From Aurifilum marmelostoma (taxonomy: Eukaryota; Ascomycota; Sordariomycetes; Diaporthales; Cryphonectriaceae), in the NCBI GenBank assembly GCA_027559495.1, contig JAMXSV010000023.1:1302001-1366000 (forward strand): a DNA stretch of 64,000 nucleotides, written 5' to 3'. How positions within the stretch are numbered: the stretch's first letter is position 1; each line of letters begins with the position of its first letter. Of the stretch, positions 43,140 through 55,862 are shown piece after piece. The notes under the pieces are model-generated. The model was not told the DNA's origin, did no database searches, and worked only from the letters and a program-made list of their open reading frames with translations. Both the position numbers and the translations under genes were made by a program.

Positions 43140-44670
43140 GGTGACGACAGTCACACGGGCCGTGATGGTCGCGCAAGTGATGAAAGTTGATCGAGGTGTA
43201 GACAAGCCCCGCTCCGCACCGTATGCTAACGCTTGCAGCACCCTAATACATCGCGAGCGCGAGAAACAAAGTGCAGCCGAGCCATTGGGGGGAAAGTAGC
43301 ATGCTCGAAGGCAGGGCAAAAGGGCAGGATCTGTTGGGTCGCGTTCCTGCTTCTGGACAAGCTTCAGCATATGGCTGCATGTAGAGAGAAGGAACTATCA
43401 CACACAAGCACGGCCTGATCGCCGCCGAGCGACGACAGCAGGAGCCATCAAAAGTAGTACTATATATAGTAGGAAGACGATTGCGATTCCGTTAGTTTAG
43501 AGGCGGAGCTATGAAAATTGATCTGCTAATATTGCGACTCAGCAGCCCAAACAGTCACAGGTCGGTATGCTGTCAACCGAAAAGGCATGTGGTTTCCTTG
43601 CAAACATTCTGGAGAGGACAGGAGACAAGGCAGGACGAGAAAAGAGATAGAGAGGCGGGCAGAACATGAACACGGGTTGCATGGTCCGAGAGAAGTAAGT
43701 GCCCGGGCTTTGATTGTGAGCCTTGCACGCCTTGCTACCGGCATTTAGGCCTACAACAGCTTGCAGTGTAGGCCTGCTGCACATGCTACAATGCCCCTTT
43801 GCGCCTGCTCAAGCAGGCTATCAATGACGTACCGCTCCCCAACCCGCACCAACACCACAACGCCCCGTAACCAACCTTGCCAACCAGGCCAAACAACGGC
43901 AACAAACGCCCTAGCAACTCGGCCCAACACCAGTTGGGCAAGCACGAGATTCCTCTGCAGCGACGGGGAAACACACCTTGTCTCCGCCTGGCTTGCGCTT
44001 TGGAAGGCAAACTGAAGCCCGCGTCAGCATCGTGCCATTATGCAACTCGCCTGTGCATGAACTTTGGTTTATTCTATAGACCAAGTTTGGTGGGGTTTCT
44101 ACTCGCATCTTGCGAATTTGCCTTATGAATCCGATCTGGGCTAGCAGGGCTCACTAGTTAAGTAGTACCATACCTACAGTGGACTCGCCCCGTTCCGTCG
44201 CAACCGCGGGGACAGACAGACACCTTTGGTACGCTCGCCTTTCCCAACAGCGGCAGCACTACTTGCGTGAACTTGCTTTCTTACGACATAGCCATCATAC
44301 CTCAAGGTCTTGATCATCGACCACGTCCTCTTCTCTTTCTAGTTTCAGCTTCTGAAAAGGCTTTTGCTGACCCTAGGTCTGATACTCTGGAATCACAGGT
44401 TCAGCCCTGGCAGCCACTATCCACAGTCGAGCTACCGAACCCCGCGAATCTACCAATTCAGGCCAGCGCGCACGCACACAACGGTTACCCAGCTTTGACG
44501 TTAGCTACAACGTCATTTGCCTCACCCTCTCTCCCTCGCCAAGTATTCGGCCCCACGAAACCTCCTAGACCTCCCTTCGTTCCCCTTCCTCTTCACCCCC
44601 CTCTCAAGACAACCTGGCAGGATCCAAGCGTCGCAGTCTCTCCGCTCAAGGAGGTCTGCTGTTCAGTAAG
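43140..44670. other. Divergent intergenic region, unknown gene to PTC1-like gene
   Basis: 1.5 kb without a supported gene. A frame open from 44267 runs into the PP2C start in another frame and looks like leader sequence. Pyrimidine-rich sequence precedes the start at 44671. Confidence 0.55.
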
Positions 44671-46585
44671 ATGTTCGGCGGCTCATCCGGCTCTGCGCAG
44701 AAGGCAGACAGCAATTCTCCTCCCGAGTCGACTGCCAAGTCCAACAGCAAGTCTCCTTCACCTGAGAACGACCCTGCCAGCCACAACACTGCTCCCGGTT
44801 CGCCCTCCAGTGGCTCTCCGCCCAAGCCAATCAGGACTACGGACCAGGTCGCAAGCGGTGAGAAGCGCAGCGGCAATGGCAGTCCTCCCAGCACGGGCGC
44901 TGCTGCGGCCAAGAGACGGAGTAGTGGTGTTAGCAGCAAGGCCAGCAGTCTGATTGCCAGCGCGAAGAACACGCTCAATTTTGCCCAAGTTGGGGGTCGG
45001 AGCAATAGCGATTTAGGCTCTCCCGCGCAGCAGACGCCCTTGCAGAAGCTGGGCAAGCAGGATCCGTCTCTCGCCGTGCCCCAGGGTCAGCACAACAACG
45101 CTGCCGGCGAATCCCTTCCCGGCCCAAAGTCTACTTTTCGCGTCGGCGTCTGGGAGGATAGGAACAAAAAGTGCAGGCGAACAATGGAGGACACCCATGC
45201 CTTCCTCTACAACTTCCTACATACCCCTGCCCCGGCTCTGCCCTCCGAATCGGGCGGCGTGAAATCGTCCAAAGCCTCGGGTGACAGCAGTGGTCCGGCC
45301 GCTCAGGACATGCTGGAGACGGACAATGGCTACTTTGCTATCTTTGATGGTCACGCCGGAACCTTTGCAGCAGACTGGTGCGGGAAGAAGCTCCACATCA
45401 TACTTGAGGACATCATCAAGAAGAATCCGAACGCGGCCGTACCGGAGCTCCTGGACCAGACCTTCACCACTGTCGATGCCCAGCTCGAGAAGCTACCTCT
45501 GAAGAACAGCGGCTGCACCGCCGCCATCGCCGTGTTGCGTTGGGAGGATCGGGTCCCCAGCAATGCCTCCCAGACCGGCTCGCAGTCTATTGCACCCGCG
45601 CTGGCTAAGGCCACGGAGAAGGTGCCCGAAAAGACATCGGATGGTGCCGAGGCGAATACGGAGTCCCAATCGAACACCGAGGCCGAGCGCGCCAAGCTGA
45701 AGGGCGCTGCCTCGAGACAACGGGTTCTGTACACGGCAAACGTCGGAGATGCTCGGATCGTCTTGTGCCGCTTTGGCAAGGCCCTGCGCCTGTCTTATGA
45801 CCACAAGGGCAGCGACGAGAACGAGGGAAAACGCATCACGAATGCAGGCGGATTGATCCTCAACAATCGTGTCAATGGCGTGCTAGCAGTGACCCGAGCG
45901 CTTGGTGATTCCTACATGAAGGACCTCGTCACCGGGCACCCGTACACCACGGAGACCGTCATCCAGCCGGACATGGACGAATTCATCATCATTGCATGCG
46001 ATGGTGTAAGTACAGTGCCTTCTACAGCTTCTCACTGCTCACTCTCTGTCTCAAGTGTGAAAAGAAGCATACTAACCGGATCGGTAGCTCTGGGATGTCT
46101 GTTCCGACCAGGAGGCGGTTGATCTGGTCCGCAATGTCCAGGACCCCGGCTCAGCATCCAAGCTCCTGGTAGACCACGCGCTTGCCCGCTTCAGTACCGA
46201 CAACCTTTCCTGCATGATTGTTCGTTTCGACAAGGAGGCCCTGGTCGAGAGTCAGAACAGGAAGGACATCGGTGTGGAGGTCGACCCGGCGTCGACGACA
46301 GGGAAGATCAGCGAGGTGGACAAGATTGTGAGTGATGCAAAGAAGCAGATTGAAGAGGGCGGAACCGCTATCGGCGTATCAGCGAGCAACAGCGGTAAGG
46401 GACATGACCCTATACGGCCCGACAATGACAGCGGCGCTTCTTCCTTCACGCCCACAACTCTCTCTGGTTCTCTAGAAGAGGAGCCCTTGGAGATAGACGG
46501 CGAGATAGAGAACGAGCCGGAGAAGCCGGCTACCGAGCCTGATCCTCCCAACCACAACCAGGCAGAGTCGGCCAAAGAGACCTAG
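44671..46585 (+). CDS. Protein phosphatase 2C (Ptc1-like)
   Basis: Two exons, 44671-46005 and 46088-46585, with an 82-nt GTAAGT...TAG intron, encode 610 residues. PP2C enzymes are Mn/Mg-dependent Ser/Thr phosphatases. Ptc1 dampens MAP-kinase signalling in yeast. Motifs in order: CRRTMEDTH (metal-binding Glu-Asp 173-174), FAIFDGHAGT (Asp226, Gly227), NSGCTAAIAVL, LYTANVGDARIVL, GVLAVTRALGDSYMKD, and ACDG joined to LWDVCSDQEAV across the intron (metal-binding Asp), then DNLSCMIVRF. The match to Ptc1 is closest (WxGK-LHTIIE-like and RVNGMLAVTR-like segments). Differences from yeast Ptc1 (281 residues) are a ~155-residue Ser/Pro-rich N-terminal extension, a ~50-residue insertion before LYTANVGD, and a ~120-residue acidic tail. 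All catalytic residues are present. Confidence 0.92.
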
Positions 46586-49500
46586 CAGCGCTGGGTCAGT
46601 CTTTATGTGTGTGTGTGCCGAGCCTTGTTCTGCCTCTTGCTGTCTCGGGCTACCGTTTTCGTTGAGTGCACGGGAGCTTGGTGATGTCTCAAGACAACTG
46701 GAATACATACGCAATCATGAGGGTAGAGGACGGAGGGGATACAATAGTTGCTTTGATGGCATTTGTCTGCAAGGGGCCGGAGTGCTTTCCGAGCTGGTCT
46801 GTGTTTCAGGCCGGACAGGACGCAAGGTTTGCACTGTGGTCTTTCAAAGAGGGAAGAGGGCACAGCAAGGCAAAGTAACCTCGTTATTGCATTGCGATTA
46901 TTTTTTCCCCCCCTGCGACGCATTACGTCCGTCTACGTATGTGCAATGTAGCTTGTGAATAAACCCCCCCTCTCCCTCCGGGTCTGACATAGTCTGCCTG
47001 AATGCCTCCTTCATCTTTGTGCACGCCCTGTCGCAGCAACACAAACACTTCCCGCCCTCCTTTCTCTGCCCGACGCTTGTAACATGGGAGGGTTTAGGTG
47101 TAAATCCTGCAGCTTCTCAATTTTTCCTCTTTCAGTATTGCAGTTCCACTTTTGACTGCCGACATCAGTTTTTCAGGGGGTGTGTGTTTTCGTTCGTTTG
47201 AGAATGGGAAATTCCATCAAAGCTAAAATAGATTTGGACCAAACACAAACACGACATCCAATCTCAGGATGATTCAATTTTTGGCGATTTGTTTAGCACG
47301 GACCAAGCTGTCCTAGTCCGTTGGCATGAGTACGTGCGTCCAGGGAGGAGGGGCAGGATTGGGCTGTCCGATATTGCGACCTGATCGAGATTGGATTTGA
47401 GATTGAATGCCCAGTGTGTGCTGGTATGCTGGAATATGTATGTGCAACGAAACGGCGCCCCGCCCGCAGAGAGCAGGCAGCCGGTATTTGAAGTGTATTT
47501 ACTGGAGGACTTGTTACTATGCTATGATACTACTATATGAGATGCATGATCAGGTTGGTGGGCTTTCCACATGGCCAATCCTTGTGGCAATCCTGTCTCG
47601 AGAGGAGTAGCGGAGTAGAGAGAAAGGAGGGATGGGGGGGGGGGGGGGCAAGGCAAGACCGGGCTCCGTATTGAGCCCCGGATGCCCGTGGTTTTCCCGG
47701 GCGATCTTCATGATGTCCTCCCGATTTGGACTGGGAGAGGGTTCCCCTCTACCCCCTTCTCTTTGGTGTGCAGGTGTGTGCTTGCTGGGGGAGGAGGCGA
47801 GTCCGAAGGAGGGAGGGGCTGATCACTTGGGAATCTCTCTTGAAATAATTGGGCGGTCTCCAGTTGTTCTGGGTGCCTCGGACCGGAAGATTGAGAGGCC
47901 GTGTGCAAACCAACGCCCCTCCGGAGATGGAAGGGGGGTGGTTCCTCTGAAAGTTCCTGTGGCTAAATTCCTTTTGATTCCCTTTTCGTCCCCTTTTCTC
48001 CCTCCCCTTGTGTGGCCAGTCTAGGGGCCCACGAGGCGGCTCGGGACGAGCAAGACCTTTTGCTCAATGCAATCTTCCCCAGGACACTCAATTGCAGACT
48101 TGAGCGAGCGGGTGAGTCAGTGAGTCGGAGAACGTCTTTGGGGGCTGCTGTCCTGTGCCTACTGTAGGATTCTGGAGGAGGTCCTTGCGAGTTGTCGATG
48201 GGTGGTGGAGACCACATAGTAGCTTGTACGGGATCATAACTCCACCACAAACGTGGTAGTCTCTCTGTCGCTCCGTTCTGAGACTGCAGGTTGCCGCAAC
48301 ATCTTTATGCGAGAAACGACAGCCAATGGTGATGTGTAACTGTGCTTGTGTCAGGTTTTTTTCTGGACGTTGTAGCTTCGGACGTATTCTTGTCATGCTG
48401 GCAGATACTATGTACCACAGTACACACGCCACAGTATCGCCGTAATCACTTGTTCTGAACACGGTGTGTATGTACTGTACTGTGTACTTGCTATGATACC
48501 GTCACAGTGACACACACTGTAGCAGGTCATTAAAGTAGAAGCTTTGGCGACAATCGACGCAGGAACATGGAGCGCGTGGGCAGGGGCGGTCCCTGACTAG
48601 AATCCGCTGTACCCTGGTACAGGCCCTGTCCAGAAGCGATTACAAGCATAGAGAAGGAGTCGACAGGCTCCTCTCCTCGCTGGGTCCTGCACGCGCACAG
48701 CATGCAGGCACACGGGTGAGTGATTGATGCTTGGGCGCGCCTGCCATCCTATGCTCTGCGATGACCAAGGCAAGGGCAGAGGGAAATGAACTGGAAGGGG
48801 CGGAACACGCAATGAACCTTCCCATCACCTCTATTACAGAAGTACTCAGATACTTGCTCGGACACCGCAAAGGTCAGGTCAGCAGTCGCAATGATAATAA
48901 CAATAAGAAGAATAATATCTGGCTCGTGGATCAGCGCTTTCTGCATACCCAACTTGGAACAACGCAGGGTTTAGCGTCTCCTCCACAGCTCACACTCTCA
49001 TCTGCTCAAGCCTGACTACGAGAACTTAGCATAGCAAGTTACAACAGTAGACCGGCATGGTCTCGTCAGTGTCGCCAGTATTTCTCCGCTGTCTGGCCGC
49101 CGTGAGCATAGCGAGTCAAGGAACCCCTGGGCGGCCTGAGGACCGGCCCTCTTAGTTCTGGGGCCGCATTGGCTTTGTATTGGCAGGAACCTCAGATTGC
49201 TAGCAGAGTAGCACTTGCTTCCTGGCATCTGAGGTTTCACGACCCAAGCCCGCAACTGGCGCCAGTTATTGTTTCCACTCCTCGTCCTCGTCCTTCTGCT
49301 GCGCACACGACTTTATCGTTTGCTGGCCAGAGGGGGAAGAGACAGAGAGACACCGCTGCAGTGGGGACGGGGCCACTCCTGCTGTACCAGACAGATCAGT
49401 GCCGTACCCCAGATGGCTTGCATGTTCACTCTTTTCCCACACTAATTTACCCCTGCATCTTTCACTTCCTCTTTTCATACTGGTCACTTTCTGAGGCTTC

Positions 49501-50028
49501 AAAGAGGAGGACAAGGAGGGACATCCATTTCCCTTCCCACCCCAATCTACTACTTCCGCAAACACACATACACACACCTTCAACGTCCACTGTCCAGTCG
49601 GTGCCCGACGACCTCGAAACCTCGAGCGCCCTTCACGTCGCCCCTTCCCCCTCCACGACAACTCGCGCAAAGGACGTCTTCCCACACGGTTTCGACTGGT
49701 TCGATCCGACTGCTGCGCCCTGCAACCGCTTCGGCTCGTCACTGCTACCCTCACGGCGACTACAATACCGCGTAGTAGTGCCAACCCCTGAGGGTGGCCT
49801 TGCCACGAAACACCGCACGAGCCGCTACCGATCGCCCTGCGCAAACGGGCTCATCACGTTCAGCAGCAGAGGCAGAGGAGAAAAGAGTGAGAGAGGGATC
49901 ACGAAGGGAAGCGGAGGACAGAGCGCAGTGCCGTGGCGCGCTCGCTGAGCCAACCAGGCCAGCCTGAGCCCTATCGTTCTGTTTGTGTCTCTGGAACACG
50001 AATTTGATCTTCAGGCTGTGAGGCGGAC
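46586..50028. other. Long intergenic region upstream of the ADF-H gene
   Basis: About 3.4 kb without a supported gene. It contains TG repeats after the PP2C stop (46605-46616) and a 15-G run (47634-47648). A 259-codon open stretch (49169-49948) is Pro/Thr/Ser-rich and ends 80 bp before the next gene, and is read as promoter and leader. Confidence 0.55.
47634..47648. repeat. Poly-G tract (15 nt)
   Basis: An uninterrupted G run in intergenic DNA, one of several long G or C homopolymers in this assembly. Confidence 0.8.
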
Positions 50029-53000
50029 ATGTCGCTGAATGGCCTGGACGACGTCAAGGTCAAGGAGGCCCACGAGGCTGTGGTTGCCGAGGCGGGAGGA
50101 TGGTACGTCTGAGAGTTTACAGTTGGGGCCTAGGCGGGATGCGCAAGACCCCTCAACGCCCCCCCCCTCTCCCAATATTATCCCACGGCACCCTTCTTAT
50201 TGCCAATTTCGGTCCATCGTGCGGTCGCACGCACAGATCAGTCGCTAATCTGATGGGGCACCGCTTACCATAGGTTCCTGCTCAAGTACGCCAGTCGCGA
50301 TGAGGTTGAGATCCTGGCCAAGGGGAGTGGTGGTGTGGCCGAGATGCGGACCAACATCGAGCAGTACGAGGAGACGTCGCCGCTCTTTGGGTTCTTGAGG
50401 TACAGGAGGAGGAATGTCATGCTCAAATACATACCCGAGGGCTGTTCCCGATTGATCCAAGGTGGGTGTGGCCTCTGCTTGCTTCCGCCCCCCCCCCCCC
50501 CCCTCCTCTCCTTCTTCCCCTCGAAAACAGAATTACCCATTGCCCAGCCGCATCACGGCAGAAACCCATTCAATTACAACCCCTGACTATCGATGCGCCT
50601 CACCCAAAACTCATCCGACTAGCCGTAATTGCCATCTGACCCTCTATTTCTCTCTTTCTCTACACAGCACGGAGCACGGTTCACTTCAACGCCGTCTGCG
50701 AACGCTTCGGCCCTTGCGAGACGACCATCGACATCACCGACGGCAAGGACCTCAGCGAGGTCAAGCTATCCAACGCTTGCTCCCTACACACAGCCTCGGC
50801 GTCTACGTCATCCTCGCACAGCTCGCTGCGGCGGAGGAGGCTGGTGGAGATCGCGGAGGAGGGCGAAGAGGAGGAACAGAGGGAGGCCAAACGACAGTCC
50901 GTGGTCGAGGGACAGGATCAGCCAGGCGAGATTGAAAATGTCCCGGCACGGCCGCGGTCGCCGATCACGGGCCCACCTGTGACACTCGACCCGAGCCTCG
51001 CAACGTCGCCCAAAGAATCAACATTCGCAGACACCGCCGAGCCTCCCTCATTTAGCGGCGTGCCTCGGCCGGCCTCTCCCGCCAAGTCCTTCGACCACGA
51101 CCTCCAGCGGCGCATGTCGACGCAGTCCTCGCGACACGACTACTACAGCAGCTCGTCTTATCTCTACAGCAAACCCCGGGTGAGACTTGGGCCGAGACCT
51201 TCCAACGAACCGGCCGGCCGGCCGAGGTCATCTGCTGGTGGTGACACGGTGCGACCCGTGGCTGCTATGCCAGCAGGTTTCAAACTCGCACTCAAGGGAG
51301 GCAAGAGAACCAAGACACAGGACGATTCGTCCTCCATTATCAGCCAAGATCCGCCCGAGAACACCAATCTCCTAGCTCCGATCAGCTCCATCCCAGAAAA
51401 CTCAACTTTATCCCTCCGACCTCATACCAGCGAGGGCAGGCCTACCACCAGTTCTGGACTCTCTGTCAAGTCGCTATCAGCCATCTCGCAGCCTGCCAAG
51501 CAGGCGATGACCCCTGAGAAGCTCCGGCTCATGAAGGCTCTGCAGCTAAGGGAGAAGAAGCGAAGGGCGAGCGCTGTACCAGAGACAGCAGTACCCTCTG
51601 TCCAGATCACACCTTCGTCAGCATCCGACAAGCAGGAGGGGGACGGGGATCACCATAATCAGACGGCAGTGCCCAACGACAGCGAAGTTCGCCAGCACAA
51701 CATGCAGGACCCTACAGGCAGCACCAGCGAGGCGGCCAAGCCCGCTGTCGACCAGATGTCCGTCTCAAAAGCGGATTCTGCCATCGATGTGGCCTCTACC
51801 ACCCCGACAGACCACACCTCTGAGCACACCCAGACGGACTCGCGCCCGCACACCCCGAACGGTGCTTCCTCTGAGGTAGACGATTCGACAAAAGCCTCGT
51901 CTGTCTCTGAATCTACAGACGAGACCGTGCACCCTCAGGGCGACAAGGCCGAGCACGCGGAAAAGAACGACGGCGAGGCGACTGCCCCAGGCGCAGCATC
52001 CACCACCACTCGGATGGAGCAGCAGCAGCTGAACGAGGCTACAAGAGAAGAGGAACAACAACAAAAGCCCCAACAAGGAAAACAAGACGATGCGAAACCC
52101 GCACAGCAAGTTTCCGATACAGAGAACAATTTTGTACCCACGTCCAAATTCGCTGCGAAGCTGCCATCCGGTCAGGCCGCCATGGACCCCTTGAATTCCA
52201 GGGGTCAGGACCCACCCAATGTTACATCAGAACCTGGGAGGATTGATGAAGCGGACCCTAGCCATGTGGAGCCCCTGGAGAGGACAGAAGATGGGCCAGC
52301 CGCAACATCATCAACAAAATGGAACCTCCCTATTTCAAAGTACTCTACACTTGATTCCACAAAGTGCCTTGCTCCCTCACCCATCCCAGCTATTGTTACC
52401 TCTCCTGTCGAGTCCTCCTCCAGCAGCGGCCAGGTCAGGCCTGCAGATGTGCCTGACGAGATGGTTGACGACGGCGCCACTGACGAGAACAAGCGGTCTG
52501 GACCACCTGAGCCCCTCCTGATGGACTCAGTCCCGCCTGCCAAAGAGGCACCGCAGGAGACTGAGAACGTCGCCGTCGAACCACAAGCCGCCACGCATGA
52601 AAATGAGGAGCCAACAATGATTCACTCTCCAGTGACCGAAACCCCACCTCAACCCAGCGAACCACCCACGCCTCGCATCCTGCGGACCGTGTCGAGTCCT
52701 GTTCACAGCCCACATTCCGTCGCGGGAGATGCCCCACCACACTCTGCGAGATCGATCTCGTCCGGCTCCGTGGCATTCCAGCAGAGGATGAGCCAGCAGC
52801 AGCCACCGTCCGCTCACCTCACCCCGAGAGGAGGGCCTGGCAAGCTGAGCGGTGGCATCTCCTCGCGTATCAAGGCCTTTGAGCAGCTCGCGGTCAAGAG
52901 CCCAACGTCTGGCACCCCCGTCAGCACCGGCGCTACTGGAAGACCATCTTCTGCTTTCTTCTCCATCCGACAAAACAGCGTGAGGGATGGGGCCCGATCC

Positions 53001-54274
53001 CCCTCGGTGCTGGAGAGGACAAATTCCATCTATCGAGGGAGGTCGCCCACTACTCCAGCTGAGTCCCTCGACGGATCTCCCGAGTCTGTCATAAAACCAT
53101 CGCGGGACCGATCTGGCTCGGTGGCTAGCCGCATGTCCGTGTTTGAGGGCGGCAGTGCTCCCAGGGGCAGACCAGAGACGGTCCAGGTGACAGCCAAGAT
53201 CGTTCGCGACCCTGGCCAAAACTTTCCCAAGGCCCCAGGATCTCAGGCCGATCATACTGAATACAGTTCTCTTGATCTCAAGCAGTCGCCACTGATTGTC
53301 GATCACCGGAAAAGCGTGGACCTCTCGGAGCTGGTACCTGCAGCTGATGCGCCGCCAGTCCCTACACCTTTGGTCCACGCAGGAGAGCCACGAAAGTCGC
53401 TCCATGAGCGGCGGTGGTCCAAGGACTCCAAGAATTGTTCACCTGAGGACACTCGAGATGGCCTCCACCGCCCGGGTCAACGGACCTCACTCACCATGGC
53501 CCGGGACTTCATCCGTGATTCGATGGCGGGTAAGGACAGCGCAAACCAGGCCCGGCCGCCGTCGGTGCACCAGTCTGGTTCTCTCCTCAGCCGTCTGAGC
53601 ATCAACACGAGACGCAAGTCTATCAGTCAGGACTCGACCCTTCTGTCCCCCACTGCGACCGAGATCAGCGAGTCAGGGGATGAGAACAAGAACAAGGAGG
53701 GAAACCGTGCCAGCCGTCTGATGCGCCGCCTCTCCAGCACCTTCAGCCCCGGCCGCAAGCAGAGCACTACCACGATCACCTCCCCGACCCTGGCCGAGGA
53801 GATGGACGCCGAGAAGGGCCTGCCAGCTCAAACCATGACGGCGCCTGCCACACCTAGCGTGATGTCGAACATGGTTGCCCATTTCGGCGATGTAAACGTC
53901 CAGTTTCCCGAGAATCTCTTGTGGAAGAGAAGGACAATGTCTCTGGACGCATCCGGCTTTCTCCACCTCACTCCTGCGCAGGGTGCAGTGTCTGCCCGCG
54001 AGAAGCAGCTCAAGCGTTTCCACATGAGCGAGTTCAAGCCTCCCTATACGCCCGAGATCGAGTTCCAGGAGCTTCCGAACAGCGTATGTCTGGATCTGAA
54101 GAGCGGCTCTGGTCTGCAGGTTGCCTTCCAGGACCGCGCTGGGCAGCTCAATGGGCTGCAGGGTAGGTTCCAAGCCTCCTCTCATATCCTGTGACGAGAC
54201 TGCCCCAGAGTGCTGACAGTATTCGAATAGTCCTCCAAGGCGCGCACGACAAGCACATCTCATTTGGCCAATAA
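50029..54274 (+). CDS. Large ADF-H (cofilin-homology) domain protein
   Basis: Four exons, 50029-50102, 50274-50461, 50668-54162 and 54231-54274, encode 1266 residues, with all phases consistent. Residues 1 to about 120 form an ADF-H/cofilin-like domain split by two introns: MSLNGLDDVKVKEAHEAVV, WFLLKYASRDEVEILAKGSGG, EETSPLFGFLRYRRRNVMLKYIPEG, ARSTVHFNAVCERF and ETTIDITDGKDL. This is the drebrin/Abp1-like type of actin-binding module. A disordered stretch of roughly 900 residues rich in Ser, Pro, Thr and Gln follows. The last ~120 residues (FPENLLWKRRTMSLDASGFLHLTPAQ..., ending HDKHISFGQ) look folded and PH-like. There is no C-terminal SH3 domain, so this is not a standard Abp1. The last exon adds 14 residues. 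A role at the actin cortex is inferred only from the N-terminal domain. Confidence 0.85.
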
Positions 54275-55862
54275 ACACAACCCACGTTGTTGGTCTATCA
54301 ATTACTTAATTCCATTGAATTACGACGAGCATCTCTCGCCAAGAGGATGGCTTGTACCTCAAGGCCTTACCTCCATCGAGAGCTTCCCTATGTCCGACTC
54401 GAACGACCTACCCAAAAAAGTCACGACCCCCGTACAATATATTCTAATTTGCTTCGCGGCCTTCGCCAGCCAGCCAGCCACCACTTGGGCCTCTCAGATG
54501 ATGCTGGCAGTTTATTATTTTTTTTTTTTTTTTCCTTTTTTGCGCCCCCTTCCAGACAGCGAGCACTGAAATTTTTTTTTCCCCAGAAGGGACATATGCA
54601 GTTGATTTGAGATTTCTTTTTTATCATTCTCATGCCACCTTTCTATGTCCTCTGCCCTCTCATTTGTTCTCTTCATTTTTAGTTCAATCGTTCTCTCAGA
54701 CTGGAAAGAAAAAAAGAAAATTTGGATCTGTTTGCTGCTTCGCACGGCCGAGCCCTAGTTACTACGTCTTGATACCACCACATACCCCTGCGGGACGCTT
54801 TTTCCTTTTCTCCATTTTCTTTTATTCTTTTCTTCCCTCCTTTTCCCATCCTGCTCATCTTCAGTGTTATTGCCTTTCTTTCTCCACTTCTCGCATGCGA
54901 TCATCAGCCAGGTGTTGCATGTTGAGCAGGCGTCTCGTCTACACAAAGTTGGGGATCGATCATGCTGCCTGTCAGAACAAGCATGGACAGCAAAAGCTAA
55001 GCACGAGCATCGCCCATTTTATTTTTTTTTTCTTTGGTGCCAGAAGCTGAGCGAGCGAGCGTCTGTGTTGATGGAGGAGAGGGTTGCCCAATTGAGTTGA
55101 CCTCGCCTGGAACTTGTTCTTCTTCGGGATTGTAAAATCTGAAGAGAGCAATGATAGAAGCCAAGAGGAAGGGAAAATCTGGAACTAAAACAGAACACAC
55201 CAGCATCCAACAGAAGACGAAAGATCGGTTGCGCGGAGGAGAAATCGATCATCAGGATGGATGGATCAAGGGCGGGTTAATTGTCAGGGATCCGGATTAT
55301 GGGCGAAGATATTATAGTCGGTAATAGAAGACGAAATCTATACCACCCTGTCAGAAGCTGAGGTGGAAAACGAGTAGTTGAAAGATGCTTGTCATGACGG
55401 GTCATTTAAACTACTTGGGCGTACCGCTGTGAACAGGTGTGCTGAAACATATGAGATTGATCTCACCAGAGGAAGAACAGTGATTTGTAGTTCAAATCAG
55501 CGGTGTCAGTAGGTCAGTCCGGCCATCTTTGCCAAAGCCTTGGGTGCTCTATCATCTCGATCGAACTGCAGAACCCTCAAAGATGGACCGTCAAGTTCTT
55601 GTCGAGATCGTCCACACGTACTCCCCTCCCTCACCACATAAGACAACCTATGTACAAACTTGACAAGCGGAAAGGATGAAAACTTGACGAGATCACACGT
55701 ACCTCATGACAGCACCAGAATCAGCACCAGCAGCACCAGCAGCGATACAAGCCAATGAGATATCATCGTTCATCGTTCTGAAGGAGTAAGGCTAAGTACT
55801 TATTCCTCCCCCCCCCCTCTCATCAGACATTACTTCTCCCTTCCTCTCCCCCGTATCTGACA
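54275..55862. other. Convergent intergenic region, ADF-H gene to PTH11-like gene
   Basis: 1.6 kb without a supported gene. It is T-rich over 54510-55035 with several 8-15 nt T runs, consistent with 3' flank. Confidence 0.6.

Noticed and set aside
49169..49948. 259-codon open frame upstream of the ADF-H gene
   Set aside because: Pro/Ser/Thr/Arg-rich without domain or conserved character; it sits directly before the real start and looks like promoter and leader sequence.
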